From contig JAJFTE010000105.1 of the NCBI GenBank assembly GCA_021373175.1, positions 1 through 41,453 on the forward strand: a stretch of DNA of 41,453 nucleotides, in the 5' to 3' direction. Shown in pieces: positions 7,867 through 15,338 of the stretch. A program made the translations under genes and the position numbers. Origin of the DNA: Actinomycetes bacterium (lineage in GTDB: Bacteria > Actinomycetota > Coriobacteriia > Anaerosomatales > Anaerosomataceae). Within the stretch, counting starts at the first letter, position 1. Every line of letters starts with the position of its first letter. The notes beneath the pieces were generated by a model, which searched no databases, was not told the origin of the DNA, and saw only the letters and a list, made by a program, of their open reading frames with translations.

Positions 7867-9039
7867 TTAGTTCGCCTCCTCGGCACGGATCTCGAGCGGC
7901 TTGGTGGACTGGGAGCCGGGTTGCGGCAAGAGCTGCAGCGGCTGGGTGAGCGTGAAGCCCTGCTCGGTGATCCAGGTCTTGAGCTCGCTTGCGATACGTC
8001 GGGCCTTGCTGAGCGATGAGATCGGACCGGTCTGCACGCGCTTGCCGTCTATCTCGATCTCGCCGCTCCTGAGCTGCGCGTACGTGACGTGGCCGAGCGA
8101 CGGGCGGCTGCGCCGCGCCACGCCGTAGTCGACGATCGTGGCCGTGAGGTCGGCGTCGGTGAGCGCGAGCGTCTCGGCGATGTCCTCGTCGAGCACCGGG
8201 ATCGGCACGCCAATGCCCATGAACGCCGAGGCGCCATACCCCGTGAACGTGGCCGCCGAGAAGAACTCGGGGCTCGCCTGCTTGAGGTCGCCGATGACCG
8301 CGAGCGTGCCGGCCGGCCCCACCGGGACACCGTGCTCGTCGCGGCTCTGGTTCGGGTTGTGCTGCGTGCCTTCCCAGGCGACGTAGCCGGGCGCGCCGGC
8401 GACGAAGATCCTGCTCCCCACACCAATAGTCCGGTATGTCGGATCGTTCAGCAGCGGTGAGAGCGCCCCCGCCGAGCAGAACGTCGCGTTACCCAGGTGC
8501 GGCAAGAGCGTGCCGAGGTACGTATGGATCGTGCGATCGGACGTGTTCACCGCCACGGCGTAGTTCTGATACGCGTTGCGCGGGTTGAAGAAGTACGCCT
8601 GATTGAGGTCGTCAATTGTGACCCAGGTGTCGATCTCCGTACGCGGGTAGCAGTCGGTGCCCGCGCTCCACGCCCGCAGCCGCACGGCCCTACCTCGCAG
8701 CAGGTCCTCGATGACGTGGGCTCCGCCGTACTCGATGCCCTTCGTGCGGCTTGGCTGCGTGACGCCCAGGTACGTGTCCACAGCCGCCAGCCCGCCGTAA
8801 GCGTCGACATCGTTGAGCGTGATCTGGCCCATGCGGATCGGGGGATCAGAATGCCCGAAGTTGAGCACAACACCTGAGGAGCACATCGGACCGAACGTGC
8901 CCGTGGTCACGACGTCCACCTTCCTGGCGGCCGCCTTGAGGCCTTCGTCAGCAGCGAGCGAACCGAACTCCTCGGCCGTCATGACCACCGCCTCACCCGA
9001 TGCGATGCGCGCGTTGATCTCGTCCCATGTCTTTGCCAC
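7867..9039 (-). CDS. DUF39-family homocysteine biosynthesis protein
   Basis: 390 aa from GTG 9039 (VAKTWDEINARIASGEAVVM), with GGAGG 8 nt upstream; the longer reading would translate the T-box leader. The family (COG1900) builds homocysteine from aspartate semialdehyde and a sulfur donor, bypassing O-acyl-homoserine. Two conserved Cys are in place: C53 in TGTFGPMCSSG and C130 in SAGTDCYPR, which match by position the pair reported (from memory) as essential in the Methanosarcina enzyme. Other landmarks are GGLAAVDTYLG and FVAGAPGYVAWEGTQHNP. It is the first gene of the operon, directly after the leader terminator, and is followed by its NIL-ferredoxin partner. Confidence 0.92.
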   Translation of the reverse strand: MAKTWDEINARIASGEAVVMTAEEFGSLAADEGLKAAARKVDVVTTGTFGPMCSSGVVLNFGHSDPPIRMGQITLNDVDAYGGLAAVDTYLGVTQPSRTKGIEYGGAHVIEDLLRGRAVRLRAWSAGTDCYPRTEIDTWVTIDDLNQAYFFNPRNAYQNYAVAVNTSDRTIHTYLGTLLPHLGNATFCSAGALSPLLNDPTYRTIGVGSRIFVAGAPGYVAWEGTQHNPNQSRDEHGVPVGPAGTLAVIGDLKQASPEFFSAATFTGYGASAFMGIGVPIPVLDEDIAETLALTDADLTATIVDYGVARRSRPSLGHVTYAQLRSGEIEIDGKRVQTGPISSLSKARRIASELKTWITEQGFTLTQPLQLLPQPGSQSTKPLEIRAEEAN

Positions 9040-9060
9040 ACCTACCACCTCCAGCAATAA

Positions 9061-9105
9061 CAAAACGCCCCCGCCCCGGACTGTCATGTCAGGGCGAGAG
9101 GCGTC
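9061..9105 (-). terminator. T-box leader terminator hairpin
   Basis: On the minus strand GACGCC..CTCGCCC..TGAC pairs with GTC..GGGGCG..GGGGCG, followed by TTTTGTT. It lies just after the T-box antiterminator and 22 nt before the DUF39 start, which is the expected place for transcription attenuation. Confidence 0.8.
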
Positions 9106-9400
9106 GTATGCCTTCGCGGTACCACCCGACTTCGCCGCTTTCGCGGCCTCATCTCGAGCACGGGACCGGTGGTGGTTTCCGCTCGACGGGCAGGAGTGAT
9201 TCGCCGAGGGGGTCCGATGCTCAATCAGCCTACGATAACGGGGGCTTCCGTCCGGCATTACTCCGCGTGTGCGTTTCCTCCGGATGCCTCAGGGGCCATG
9301 TTCCGCGGGTTCTCGGTCGCCGGTTCTCAGCTGTTCTCCGGCTCTCTGCAAGACCTGTCGTCCGCGTACTCATCCCCATCAAGGGCTGTGCTATAGGTTT
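9061..9400 (-). promoter_or_regulatory. Class I T-box riboswitch leader, most likely methionine-specific
   Basis: Read on the minus strand. Stem I opens with GATGGGG then ATGAGTA, and its descending side is CCGCG-GAACATGG-CCCC (9292-9308), so CGCGG and GGGG helices flank a specifier loop containing ATG (9297-9299). AGAGAGCCGG and GCTGAGAACCGGC follow as distal stem I. The hallmark antiterminator T-box GGGTGGTACCGCG is at 9115-9127, and a terminator hairpin ends the leader. The acceptor-pairing bases are UGGU, which demand discriminator A73, as in tRNA-Met. The alternative register CAU (His) would need a C73 partner (UGGG), so Met is favoured. Uncharged tRNA-Met would turn on the homocysteine/methionine operon. 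Confidence 0.88.
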
Positions 9401-9406
9401 CATCGC

Positions 9407-9435
9407 AGTCTAGTGAGCGACGAGGCCGCTGTCAA
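9407..9435 (-). promoter_or_regulatory. Sigma-70 promoter of the T-box methionine operon
   Basis: TTGACA (9430-9435) and TAGACT (9407-9412) on the minus strand are separated by exactly 17 nt. The predicted transcript starts near 9400, some 20 nt before stem I of the T-box. The promoter overlaps the intergenic end of the Nudix gene. Confidence 0.85.
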
Positions 9436-9442
9436 TCTCGGC

Positions 9443-9871
9443 TCAGAGCATGGCGAGCGCATCAGCGACGATCGCGTCGTGGTCGAACGCGAGCGCCGGT
9501 AGCGCGTCGATCGGGAACCAACGGGCCTCCTCGGCATCGTCTCCGCCGAGCACGGGCGGCGCTTCGCCCTCGATCTCCCCCACGTACGCTGCCGAGACGG
9601 TCCACCCGCGCGGGTCGCGTCCGCGGTCGCCGTACACGCCCACGAGCGCGAGCGGGCCAGTGTACTCGAGCCCGGTTTCCTCGGCGAGTTCGCGCCGCGC
9701 CGCGTCCTGCGGAGGCTCGAAAGGTTCGATGAAGCCACCGGGGAGCGCCCACGCGCCCTGGTACGGCGTGCGCCCGCGGCGGATGAGCAGCACTTCGCGG
9801 CCACCGGGACCTCGCCTGATGATCACGCTATCGCCGCTCATCGCGGGCCTGGGATACGTTTGCTCCTCCAT
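9443..9871 (-). CDS. Nudix hydrolase
   Basis: 142 aa. The full Nudix box GGFIEPFEPPQDAARRELAE continuing to ETGLE (GX5EX7REUXEEXGU) is at about residues 45-67, so the Mg-dependent pyrophosphohydrolase site is complete. WALPGGF and WFPIDALP resemble ADP-ribose pyrophosphatase and NrtR-like Nudix domains, but there is no C-terminal winged helix, so this is an enzyme and not a regulator. Substrate unknown: ADP-ribose or another nucleoside diphosphate derivative is likely. The ATG follows a TAGATT -10 box by six bases with no Shine-Dalgarno, so a leaderless mRNA is predicted. Confidence 0.88.
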   Translation of the reverse strand: MEEQTYPRPAMSGDSVIIRRGPGGREVLLIRRGRTPYQGAWALPGGFIEPFEPPQDAARRELAEETGLEYTGPLALVGVYGDRGRDPRGWTVSAAYVGEIEGEAPPVLGGDDAEEARWFPIDALPALAFDHDAIVADALAML

Positions 9872-9877
9872 GTCCCC

Positions 9878-9883
9878 AATCTA
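9878..9883 (-). promoter_or_regulatory. -10 element giving a leaderless Nudix mRNA
   Basis: TAGATT-N6-ATG on the minus strand places the transcription start at the A of the start codon. No ribosome-binding site is present between them. Confidence 0.5.
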
Positions 9884-9952
9884 CCCGAAGTGGTGATATT
9901 CGCCACACGGTGCCAGGTGTATCCTGTTCCGACACGCTTGCGAGGGGGATCT

Positions 9953-10918
9953 GTGAAGCTCAATCCACTGCGTTGGTCGCACAAAGTCAAGCTCATCGTC
10001 GCCTTCGCGGTCCTCTACGTGGTGTGGGGCTCGACGTATCTCGGCATCCGCATCGGACTGCAGGCCGATCTGCCGCCGACGCTCTTCGCCGGAGTGCGCC
10101 TATTCTCGGCCGCGATCATCTTGCTCGCGTTCGCGCGCTGGCGCGGATCGAGCCTCCGCATCCCGTGGGACGAGTACCGCGTGGTGGGGACGGTCGGGCT
10201 CTTCCTGCTCGTCGGCGGCATGTACTTCACCTTCCTCTCCGAGCGAACCATCCCCTCGGGTCTGGCCGCGCTCATCGTCGCGCTACTGCCTCTGTGGACC
10301 GCAGTGGCCGAGTCCCTGCTGCCGGGCATGGAGCGGCCATCGGCGCGCGGCGTGCTCGGGCTCGTGCTGGGCTTCTCCGGCCTCGGCATTCTCATGGCGC
10401 CACGCCTCGTTGGCCTGCACGGCACCCGCGCGGAGCTCATCGCCATCGGCATCCAGGTGCTCGGCACGTGGCTGTGGACCTTCGGCTCCATCTACTCTAA
10501 GCGCAACCCGGTGAAGACCGACGCGCTCGTCGCGACCGGCTACGAGATGGGCACCGCGGGAGTCGTCCTGCTCGGCATCGGGACCGTGCTCGGTGAGTGG
10601 CCGAAGTTCGTGCTCACGCCCGACGGCATCGGCGCGATCGTGTACCTGAGCGTCATGGGTTCGTGCGTGGCGTTCACCGCGTTCGTGTGGCTGCTCCGCA
10701 ACGCGCCAGCCTCGAAGGTCATGACGTACGCGTACGTGAACCCGGTCATCGCGGTCTTCCTCGGCTGGCTCGTGCTTCGCGAGCCGGTCGACGCCTGGGT
10801 GGCTGCCGGAATGACCGTGATCGTTGCCGGCGTGGCGCTCACAACGAGTGCCCCGACGCGCCCCCCGAAAATCCCCCACGCGGAGCCGGATCCGGAGAGC
10901 ATCCCGATCGAAGCCTAG
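9953..10918 (+). CDS. EamA/DMT-superfamily transporter
   Basis: 321 aa with ten predicted transmembrane helices in two EamA repeats (about residues 12-140 and 165-300). The first repeat contains YVVWGSTYLGIRIGL, typical of RhtA/YedA-type drug/metabolite exporters, and the second ends in AVFLGWLVLREP, the conserved LGEP-like motif. The GTG at 9953 is chosen because GAGGGGG precedes it by about 4-5 nt; the longer reading has no hydrophobic or conserved content. It diverges from the Nudix gene. A substrate (amino acids, metabolites) cannot be inferred. Confidence 0.85.
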   Translation: MKLNPLRWSHKVKLIVAFAVLYVVWGSTYLGIRIGLQADLPPTLFAGVRLFSAAIILLAFARWRGSSLRIPWDEYRVVGTVGLFLLVGGMYFTFLSERTIPSGLAALIVALLPLWTAVAESLLPGMERPSARGVLGLVLGFSGLGILMAPRLVGLHGTRAELIAIGIQVLGTWLWTFGSIYSKRNPVKTDALVATGYEMGTAGVVLLGIGTVLGEWPKFVLTPDGIGAIVYLSVMGSCVAFTAFVWLLRNAPASKVMTYAYVNPVIAVFLGWLVLREPVDAWVAAGMTVIVAGVALTTSAPTRPPKIPHAEPDPESIPIEA

Positions 10919-11032
10919 CGGCCTGTCAGCAACTGCACGCGTTCTTCACATCACGCTCACCGCTGCTGCACACCTGCCGGACATACTCATTCTTGTACAC
11001 AAACAAGCAACTCCCCGGAAGGAGTCCTCACA

Positions 11033-11326
11033 ATGGGCTACGGACGTCTTGGATACGGAGCAGGCCATATGATCGACGGCGGCTTCGGGTTCGGCGGCAT
11101 GATCTTCGGTTTCTTCCTCTTCGCACTCGTGGTCGCTCTCATCATCTGGTTCGTGGTTGGTCGCAAGCACGGCATGCGCCACGCCGCGATGTACAACCAG
11201 ATGCAGGACAACGTCCCCACGACCAGTGCCGAAGACACAGCTCTAGCGATTGCTCGCGAACGCCTGGCCAAGGGCGAGATCGATGCCGAGCAGTACAACG
11301 CGATCGTGACTGCACTGAAGGGCTAA
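11033..11326 (+). CDS. SHOCT-domain small membrane protein
   Basis: 97 aa. A Gly/Phe-rich N-terminus (residues 1-20) leads to one membrane helix (about 22-44, MIFGFFLFALVVALIIWFVV), a basic patch (GRKHGMRH) and a C-terminal SHOCT motif ALAIARERLAKGEIDAEQYN. SHOCT motifs are short oligomerisation modules often at the end of small membrane proteins. AAGGAG lies 8 nt before the ATG. It stands alone, so its role is unknown. Confidence 0.8.
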   Translation: MGYGRLGYGAGHMIDGGFGFGGMIFGFFLFALVVALIIWFVVGRKHGMRHAAMYNQMQDNVPTTSAEDTALAIARERLAKGEIDAEQYNAIVTALKG

Positions 11327-11629
11327 CGACACACATTCCCCCTCCCTCCCTCCTTGTTTTCGGAGAAGGCTCAACCCCCTCAGAGCCTCCTCCAACCCCC
11401 TCCCTCGCGGCGGCCCGGGGCACCTCACCCCGGGCTGTCGTACGTCATGGAGGCGAGGCTCCGTCCCAGGGCGAGCCGGTTAACACCGGACATCACTTTG
11501 CGGACAGCAGCCGCAGCGTCAGGACCACAGGTGCGCCACCTGCAGGGCATGCTGGGAGAGGGTCAAGGTTAGTACCCGCCCGTGCGGACTGTACCATGAG
11601 TTCTGGCCATGTGGACCCCGAATGCGTCC
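11327..11629. other. Gene-free region with a perfect stem-loop
   Basis: About 300 bases without a convincing gene. 11413-11435 is a perfect 8-bp hairpin (GCCCGGGG-N7-CCCCGGGC) without a T-run on either strand. Beyond it, 11450-11580 contains several short self-complementary blocks (for example CCGGTTAACACCGG at 11479-11492 and GGTGCGCCACC). It looks like structured RNA or an island boundary, but no known RNA family fits convincingly. Confidence 0.4.
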
Positions 11630-12304
11630 TCAAACGGAGCGACCAAGCAACGCACGTCGCAGGCCCTCCGTCACGAGAGCACCAAGCAGCGAGACCGTGC
11701 TCACGATGCTGACGGCAATCACTGAAACAACGATCAGCGTGACCAGGCCAAAAGGATCATGAGGGATGGCTCGGATGCGCAGGACGAGCGCAGCCATGAT
11801 GCCAACGCCCAGCATCGACGTCAGCCCATGACGCAGGAGGGGTGCGCGGCTCGTCATAGCGAGACGAAGCGCACCCGCAGCGAGCAACGTGAGCGATGCA
11901 GAAATGCCCACTACGCCAACCAGCGGCACTTGGTTGGTCACGTAATAGACATCCACCGGCCACACCTCGACCAGAAGTATAAGAGACGACATCGCGAAGA
12001 CTCCTGCGACGCAGTTTGCGGCGAATGAGAACTTGTCCCGTCTCAGCACCGCACCCCGCGTCCCAAGTAAGACGAGCGGGACAACACCATTCGCCGTGCG
12101 CCCGACGAGAAGGAGCACTCCATTTGTAGCGGTGGAGCAGAGTACCGCAATCAAGAACCCCACAAGCGCGGAAACCCACACCCACAACCACATGGACTCA
12201 CCAGAGTCCAGCCAGGACCATTTCGCATCAACGCGCGCGGGATTTGGCGCTGGGTTGCGGAGACCCTCCTTCACAGTGATCCTCGCTTTCGTCGCAATAC
12301 GCAT
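11630..12304 (-). CDS. Hypothetical multi-pass membrane protein of the Rhs island (possible immunity protein)
   Basis: About 224 aa if started at ATG 12304; GTG 12274 and ATG 12193 are alternatives and none has a strong Shine-Dalgarno. About five or six hydrophobic helices (WLWVWVSALVGFLIAVL, VPLVGVVGISASLTLLAAGAL and later ones) are followed by a basic C-terminus. I recognise no family. It lies immediately downstream of the toxin-44-like Rhs tip, the usual place for a cognate immunity gene, but membrane immunity to this cytoplasmic-type domain is speculative. Its base composition is visibly lower in GC than flanking core genes. Confidence 0.55.
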   Translation of the reverse strand: MRIATKARITVKEGLRNPAPNPARVDAKWSWLDSGESMWLWVWVSALVGFLIAVLCSTATNGVLLLVGRTANGVVPLVLLGTRGAVLRRDKFSFAANCVAGVFAMSSLILLVEVWPVDVYYVTNQVPLVGVVGISASLTLLAAGALRLAMTSRAPLLRHGLTSMLGVGIMAALVLRIRAIPHDPFGLVTLIVVSVIAVSIVSTVSLLGALVTEGLRRALLGRSV

Positions 12305-12314
12305 CCCGGAACCA

Positions 12315-13148
12315 TCATGCAAGCCACACTCTGAGTGTCGCGTGACCGGGGTAGATGAATCGATCAACTTGAGACGACGAACGATTGACGTAGCCGAAGT
12401 CACCGAACGCATAGTATCCGCGGGCAATTTCGCGTTGATCCTGAATCTCATTTGAGCCCGCTCGCAGAGTCAGGTGAGTAACACCGTTTACGACGGCACT
12501 TCCTCTCTTTAGTTCAGCGAGAGAGAAACCCGCTGCATGACCCACCTAACCGAAGTGGATGTTCCCAAACGCTTCCATCGAGATCCGCGTCGCAAAGAAC
12601 CCGAAGGATGATGAGAACCTCCATTTTGACGGAGCACACAATTTGAGATCCCACGCACCGTTCGGACGTACCGCATTTACAAACCATCCATAGAAGGCTG
12701 CCCGTGACAACGATCTCTTCTGGCGAATGGTTCTTCCCGCATTCACTCGCAGAACCTTCACAAAGTACTGGGTCTGGTTCCCAAGGTCGGGCACGAACTC
12801 ATGTGCGTAGAGCCCGCTCGGATCGACCTTCCCCGCCGGGTCGCCGCCGCAGTACTGGTACGCGCTCTCCTCGTCGAAGAGGTAGCTCAATGAGAGCGTC
12901 GTGCCGTCGCTGCGCTCGGAGGCGGTGCGCTCGAGCAAGAGCCCGTCGTAGGTGAAGGTCGAGGTGGTCGTGAGGCTCCCTTGCGTCGTGACGGTCCTCA
13001 CGCGCTGGCCGGTCGCGTCGTAGGCGAAGGCGGCCGTGGTCGAGGCGTTCGGGTCCGCGTAGGAGGTGAGGCGGCCAGCCACGTAGGTGTAGGTGACCGA
13101 GCTCTCTCCCGAGCGCTTCGCGCTCGTACGAGTGCCCTCGGCCCGCCC
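12315..13148 (-). pseudogene. Rhs-core fragment with toxin-44-like C-terminal domain, broken by an in-frame stop
   Basis: One open frame begins right after a stop at 13151. It reads Rhs YD-repeat core (VTYTYVAGRLTSYADPNAS, FAYDATGQRVRTV), then YQYCGGDPAGKVDPSGLY, the highly conserved Rhs core end that marks the start of the variable tip. The tip has W-F-x-N-x-V-x-P-x-G-A-W-D-L-K and EAFGNIHFG, resembling the Bacterial toxin 44 domain (W.F..v.pgg.wDyK ... FGNfnyG). A TAG at 12546-12548 then interrupts it, and the same frame continues VGHAAGFSLAEL and YYAFGDFG, again matching toxin 44. The 5' core and secretion parts are missing. It is a dead, displaced toxin tip unless the stop is read through. 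Confidence 0.72.
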
Positions 13149-13174
13149 TCACAAGCAGCGCACAAGCACCCGCC

Positions 13175-13540
13175 CTAGCGGACTACCCACTCGTAGAGGA
13201 ACGCCGAGCCGATTTGTGCCAAGACAATGACGCCTATTCGTGCAACGAGCGCGAAGATCACCCACCACAGACCGAGCCTCGCCCGTCGAGCCAGCACTAC
13301 ATCAACCCACGCTGCCGTGAGAGCAACCCCCGTGGCGTACCCGAACATTCCGCCGGGACCGATGCCGTACGCGACAAGACGATCCGAGTCGTCGTAGCCA
13401 TAGGTGACGGCCCGCGGGCCCGCGGGCGTGCCCTGGCTCTCGCGGCGCCCGCGCGAGTCGAATCCGAACACCGCGGTCGTCCTGGTGCCGGAGCGGAGCG
13501 CCGCGAGGCGGTTCCCCTCGGCATAGACGCGCGTCGTCTG
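13175..13540 (-). pseudogene. Second Rhs-core fragment fused to a membrane segment
   Basis: It starts directly after the stop of the lipoprotein gene with Rhs text (RVYAEGNRLAALRSGT, FGFDSRGRRESQGTP, AVTYGYDDSDRLVAYG). After VAYG the sequence changes abruptly to GPGGMFGYATGVALTAAW and two hydrophobic helices ending at EWVVR. No start codon or promoter belongs to the Rhs part. It looks like an earlier Rhs tip left behind by recombination, joined to the end of a small membrane protein that may once have been an immunity gene. Confidence 0.62.
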
Positions 13541-13541
13541 T

Positions 13542-14444
13542 CTATGGTTGTGCCAACCAGAGCGTGGAGTCGCGAAGCTCCACGTCCATGCTGACCCACC
13601 CATCATCCGTGCTGCCAACTCTGTCTTGCATCATTAGGGCGTCACGTTTCGTTGTCATGAAGACCCGGATGATCTGAAAAACCGTCGCATCCCCCAGACT
13701 GTCGGGACACACCACGTCAACGGATCCGTATCCGTAAGCATCGGCGTCATCCGAGACAGCTGACTGCCCAAGGTACCCCTCAATCACAGCTCGCTTTCCG
13801 CCACTCGTGAAGTCCAGCAGAGGGGCAACTTCAGCCGTTCTGGTACTGCGCTTCAGTAGGTCACCTGAGCGCAGATCGATACCTGGCGGATAGTCGTCGG
13901 GTGTCCGGCTCTCAACAAGCCGTTCGCCGTAGTCCAGCCGATCAACGAATATAGTCTGCTCGTTCGTCAGGTGAAACTCGGCTCGGAGGAATCGACCTCC
14001 AGGCTCGTCGAACGGGCTGCTTAGTAGATCAGAGAACTTGACGTCCCGCCCTCTCCACGTCACCGCTGTGTGTTCGTCTATCACTGCGGGAACAGCTCGG
14101 AAGCGGACCAAGTCCCCAGCGCTTCCTGGCACGATAACCGTCACCAAGAACCGGGACTCACCGAGATCGTACGCCGACCCTGAAAGGTATCCATCGATGC
14201 GAATCGCACCACCGTCCCGTATTTCGAGCCACTCGTTGTGGGTCCCCTGGCCGACGCCAAGAACTTGGCGCATCGACTCGACGCTCCTCCTCACACCGCC
14301 AATTGGCACAAACTGCGTGGGTCTCAATCCTGATCCTGGCAGCTGGGCGGCGGGGAGCGACGGCTTGATTGCGCAGCCTGATGCCATGGATAGCATGGTT
14401 GCACCCAATACAAGCAACGCCGAGAAAGTTATGTTCTTGCGCAT
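13542..14444 (-). CDS. Putative lipoprotein with duplicated domain
   Basis: 300 aa. MRKNITFSALLVLGATMLSM followed by ASGC is a signal peptide with a slightly atypical lipobox and Cys near residue 24. ATG 14444 has GGAGG 5 nt upstream. The mature part seems to contain the same unit twice: IRIDGYLSGSAYDLGESRF..IVPGSAGDLVRF near the first third and VIEGYLGQSAVSDDADAY..VVCPDSLGDATVF near the end. Each is followed by a short strand pair (AEFHLTNEQTIFVDR; MDVELRDSTLWLA). The function is unknown. Its position between Rhs remnants suggests a passenger or immunity gene of the toxin locus. Confidence 0.68.
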   Translation of the reverse strand: MRKNITFSALLVLGATMLSMASGCAIKPSLPAAQLPGSGLRPTQFVPIGGVRRSVESMRQVLGVGQGTHNEWLEIRDGGAIRIDGYLSGSAYDLGESRFLVTVIVPGSAGDLVRFRAVPAVIDEHTAVTWRGRDVKFSDLLSSPFDEPGGRFLRAEFHLTNEQTIFVDRLDYGERLVESRTPDDYPPGIDLRSGDLLKRSTRTAEVAPLLDFTSGGKRAVIEGYLGQSAVSDDADAYGYGSVDVVCPDSLGDATVFQIIRVFMTTKRDALMMQDRVGSTDDGWVSMDVELRDSTLWLAQP

Positions 14445-14510
14445 CCTGACCTCCAAAATCACGCGACGACCGCTAGAGAATCGACATGGGCGAGTAGCTG
14501 CGGGCGTCGT

Positions 14511-14960
14511 TCATCGCCCGGAGAACTTATTACTCTTCCACACGCCCCAGAAATAGCGTCCGACATGGCCGCCCGGAGCCCAGAATCCGACCAGGTAGCG
14601 GACATGGGCTCTTGTAATCCAGTACGTGCTATAAGTGTTGCTCACGAATGATGATCCCTTGTCAGCGACCATATAGTACTTCCCGTTCTTAGGCACAGGG
14701 GTATTCCGATTCGAGGCCTTGAGCGTGGCACTATACGTCCAGCCACTAGGCTTTCTCACCTTGATGATCACAGCATCTGGCCCGCCAACTCCGCCCTCCA
14801 TCGAAGAGAAGGGGTCACCGTTGTCGAGCAGCTTGTAGGTGACTTGAAGAGACAACTTACCAGCCTTGAGCACCCACTTCATCGTGATTTTCGCCGAGAT
14901 GGTCGTTCCGACTCCATTGTCTCCGAACCAACCGACGTACGTCGCCTTCTCAGTGTATGT
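14511..14960 (-). pseudogene. Truncated gene of unknown function cut by the IS element
   Basis: About 149 codons remain, ending in HVGRYFWGVWKSNKF. The native 5' part is lost: at 14961 the reading continues into the IS terminal repeat (PTPT from the GTTGGAGTT repeats), so the ATG at 15077 is inside IS DNA and is not the real start. The remaining text is beta-rich and aromatic (TISAKITMKWVLKAGKLSL, GVGGPDAVIIKVRKPSGW), suggesting an extracellular beta-sandwich or an Rhs/toxin tip. I do not recognise a family. Confidence 0.55.
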
Positions 14961-14990
14961 TGGAGTTGGAGTTGACCCGTTTCTGTTGAC
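14961..14990 (+). repeat. IS left terminal inverted repeat
   Basis: TGGAGTTGGAGTTGACCCG, continuing as TTTCTGTTGAC, mirrors the right end, which reads TGGAGTTGGAGTTGGACTTG and then CCCCGTTCCTGTCAAC on the minus strand. The outer 14 bases are identical; the right copy carries a few extra bases in the middle. Confidence 0.75.
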
Positions 14991-15036
14991 GCCTTTTAGT
15001 GGGAGGGTGCGGAGCACCCGCTCGAAAGGAGCCAAC

Positions 15037-15338
15037 ATGCCAGGATCACCGTCGACGAGATACCCGGAGGAGTTCAAGCGCGAAGCGGTGCGCCTCTATC
15101 GCTCAGGCGAGCACGGCGGCATCGACCGGACGGCCAAGGCGATCGGGGCCGGCCACATGGCGCTCCGGCGCTGGGTGCACCAGGCCGAGATCGACTCAGG
15201 CAGGCCGAGGGGCTCACCACCGAGGAGAAGGCCGAGCTCGCCCGCCTGAGACGCGAGAACGCGGTCCTCAAAGAAGAGCGCGAGATCCTCAAGAAGGCAG
15301 CGGCTTTCTTCGTCCGGGAGACCGATCGAACCAGATGA
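15037..15338 (+). pseudogene. IS3-family OrfA (helix-turn-helix), frameshifted
   Basis: Starts at ATG 15037 (AAGGAG 5 nt upstream) with [20 protein letters not shown], the transposase_8 HTH. Near 15199-15204 the frame breaks. One added C (ggcaggcc to ggccaggcc) would give [16 protein letters not shown] and continue into the expected leucine-zipper region [19 protein letters not shown], stopping at 15336-15338 in an ATGA overlap with orfB. As given, the protein ends early at 15249. Since IS3 transposase needs OrfA or an OrfAB fusion, this copy may be inactive, or the break may be an assembly error. Confidence 0.78.

Noticed and set aside
9040-9258. Longer DUF39 protein starting at 9258
   Set aside because: It would translate the T-box antiterminator and terminator; the conserved protein begins at GTG 9039 behind GGAGG.
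11413-11435. Rho-independent terminator of the SHOCT gene
   Set aside because: The hairpin is perfect but lacks a T-run on either strand.
11440-11590. Possible M-box, cobalamin riboswitch, RNase P or SRP RNA
   Set aside because: GAGGCTCC resembles an M-box fragment, but the remaining conserved blocks are missing, no suitable gene follows and the other families' core motifs are absent.
14866-15036. Upstream extension of IS orfA into the neighbouring gene
   Set aside because: It crosses the IS left end into antisense of the truncated gene. The HTH protein starts at ATG 15037 with AAGGAG.
14961-15077. N-terminal 39 codons of the 188-aa minus-strand reading
   Set aside because: They lie inside the IS terminal repeat and antisense of orfA, so they are not native to the truncated gene.
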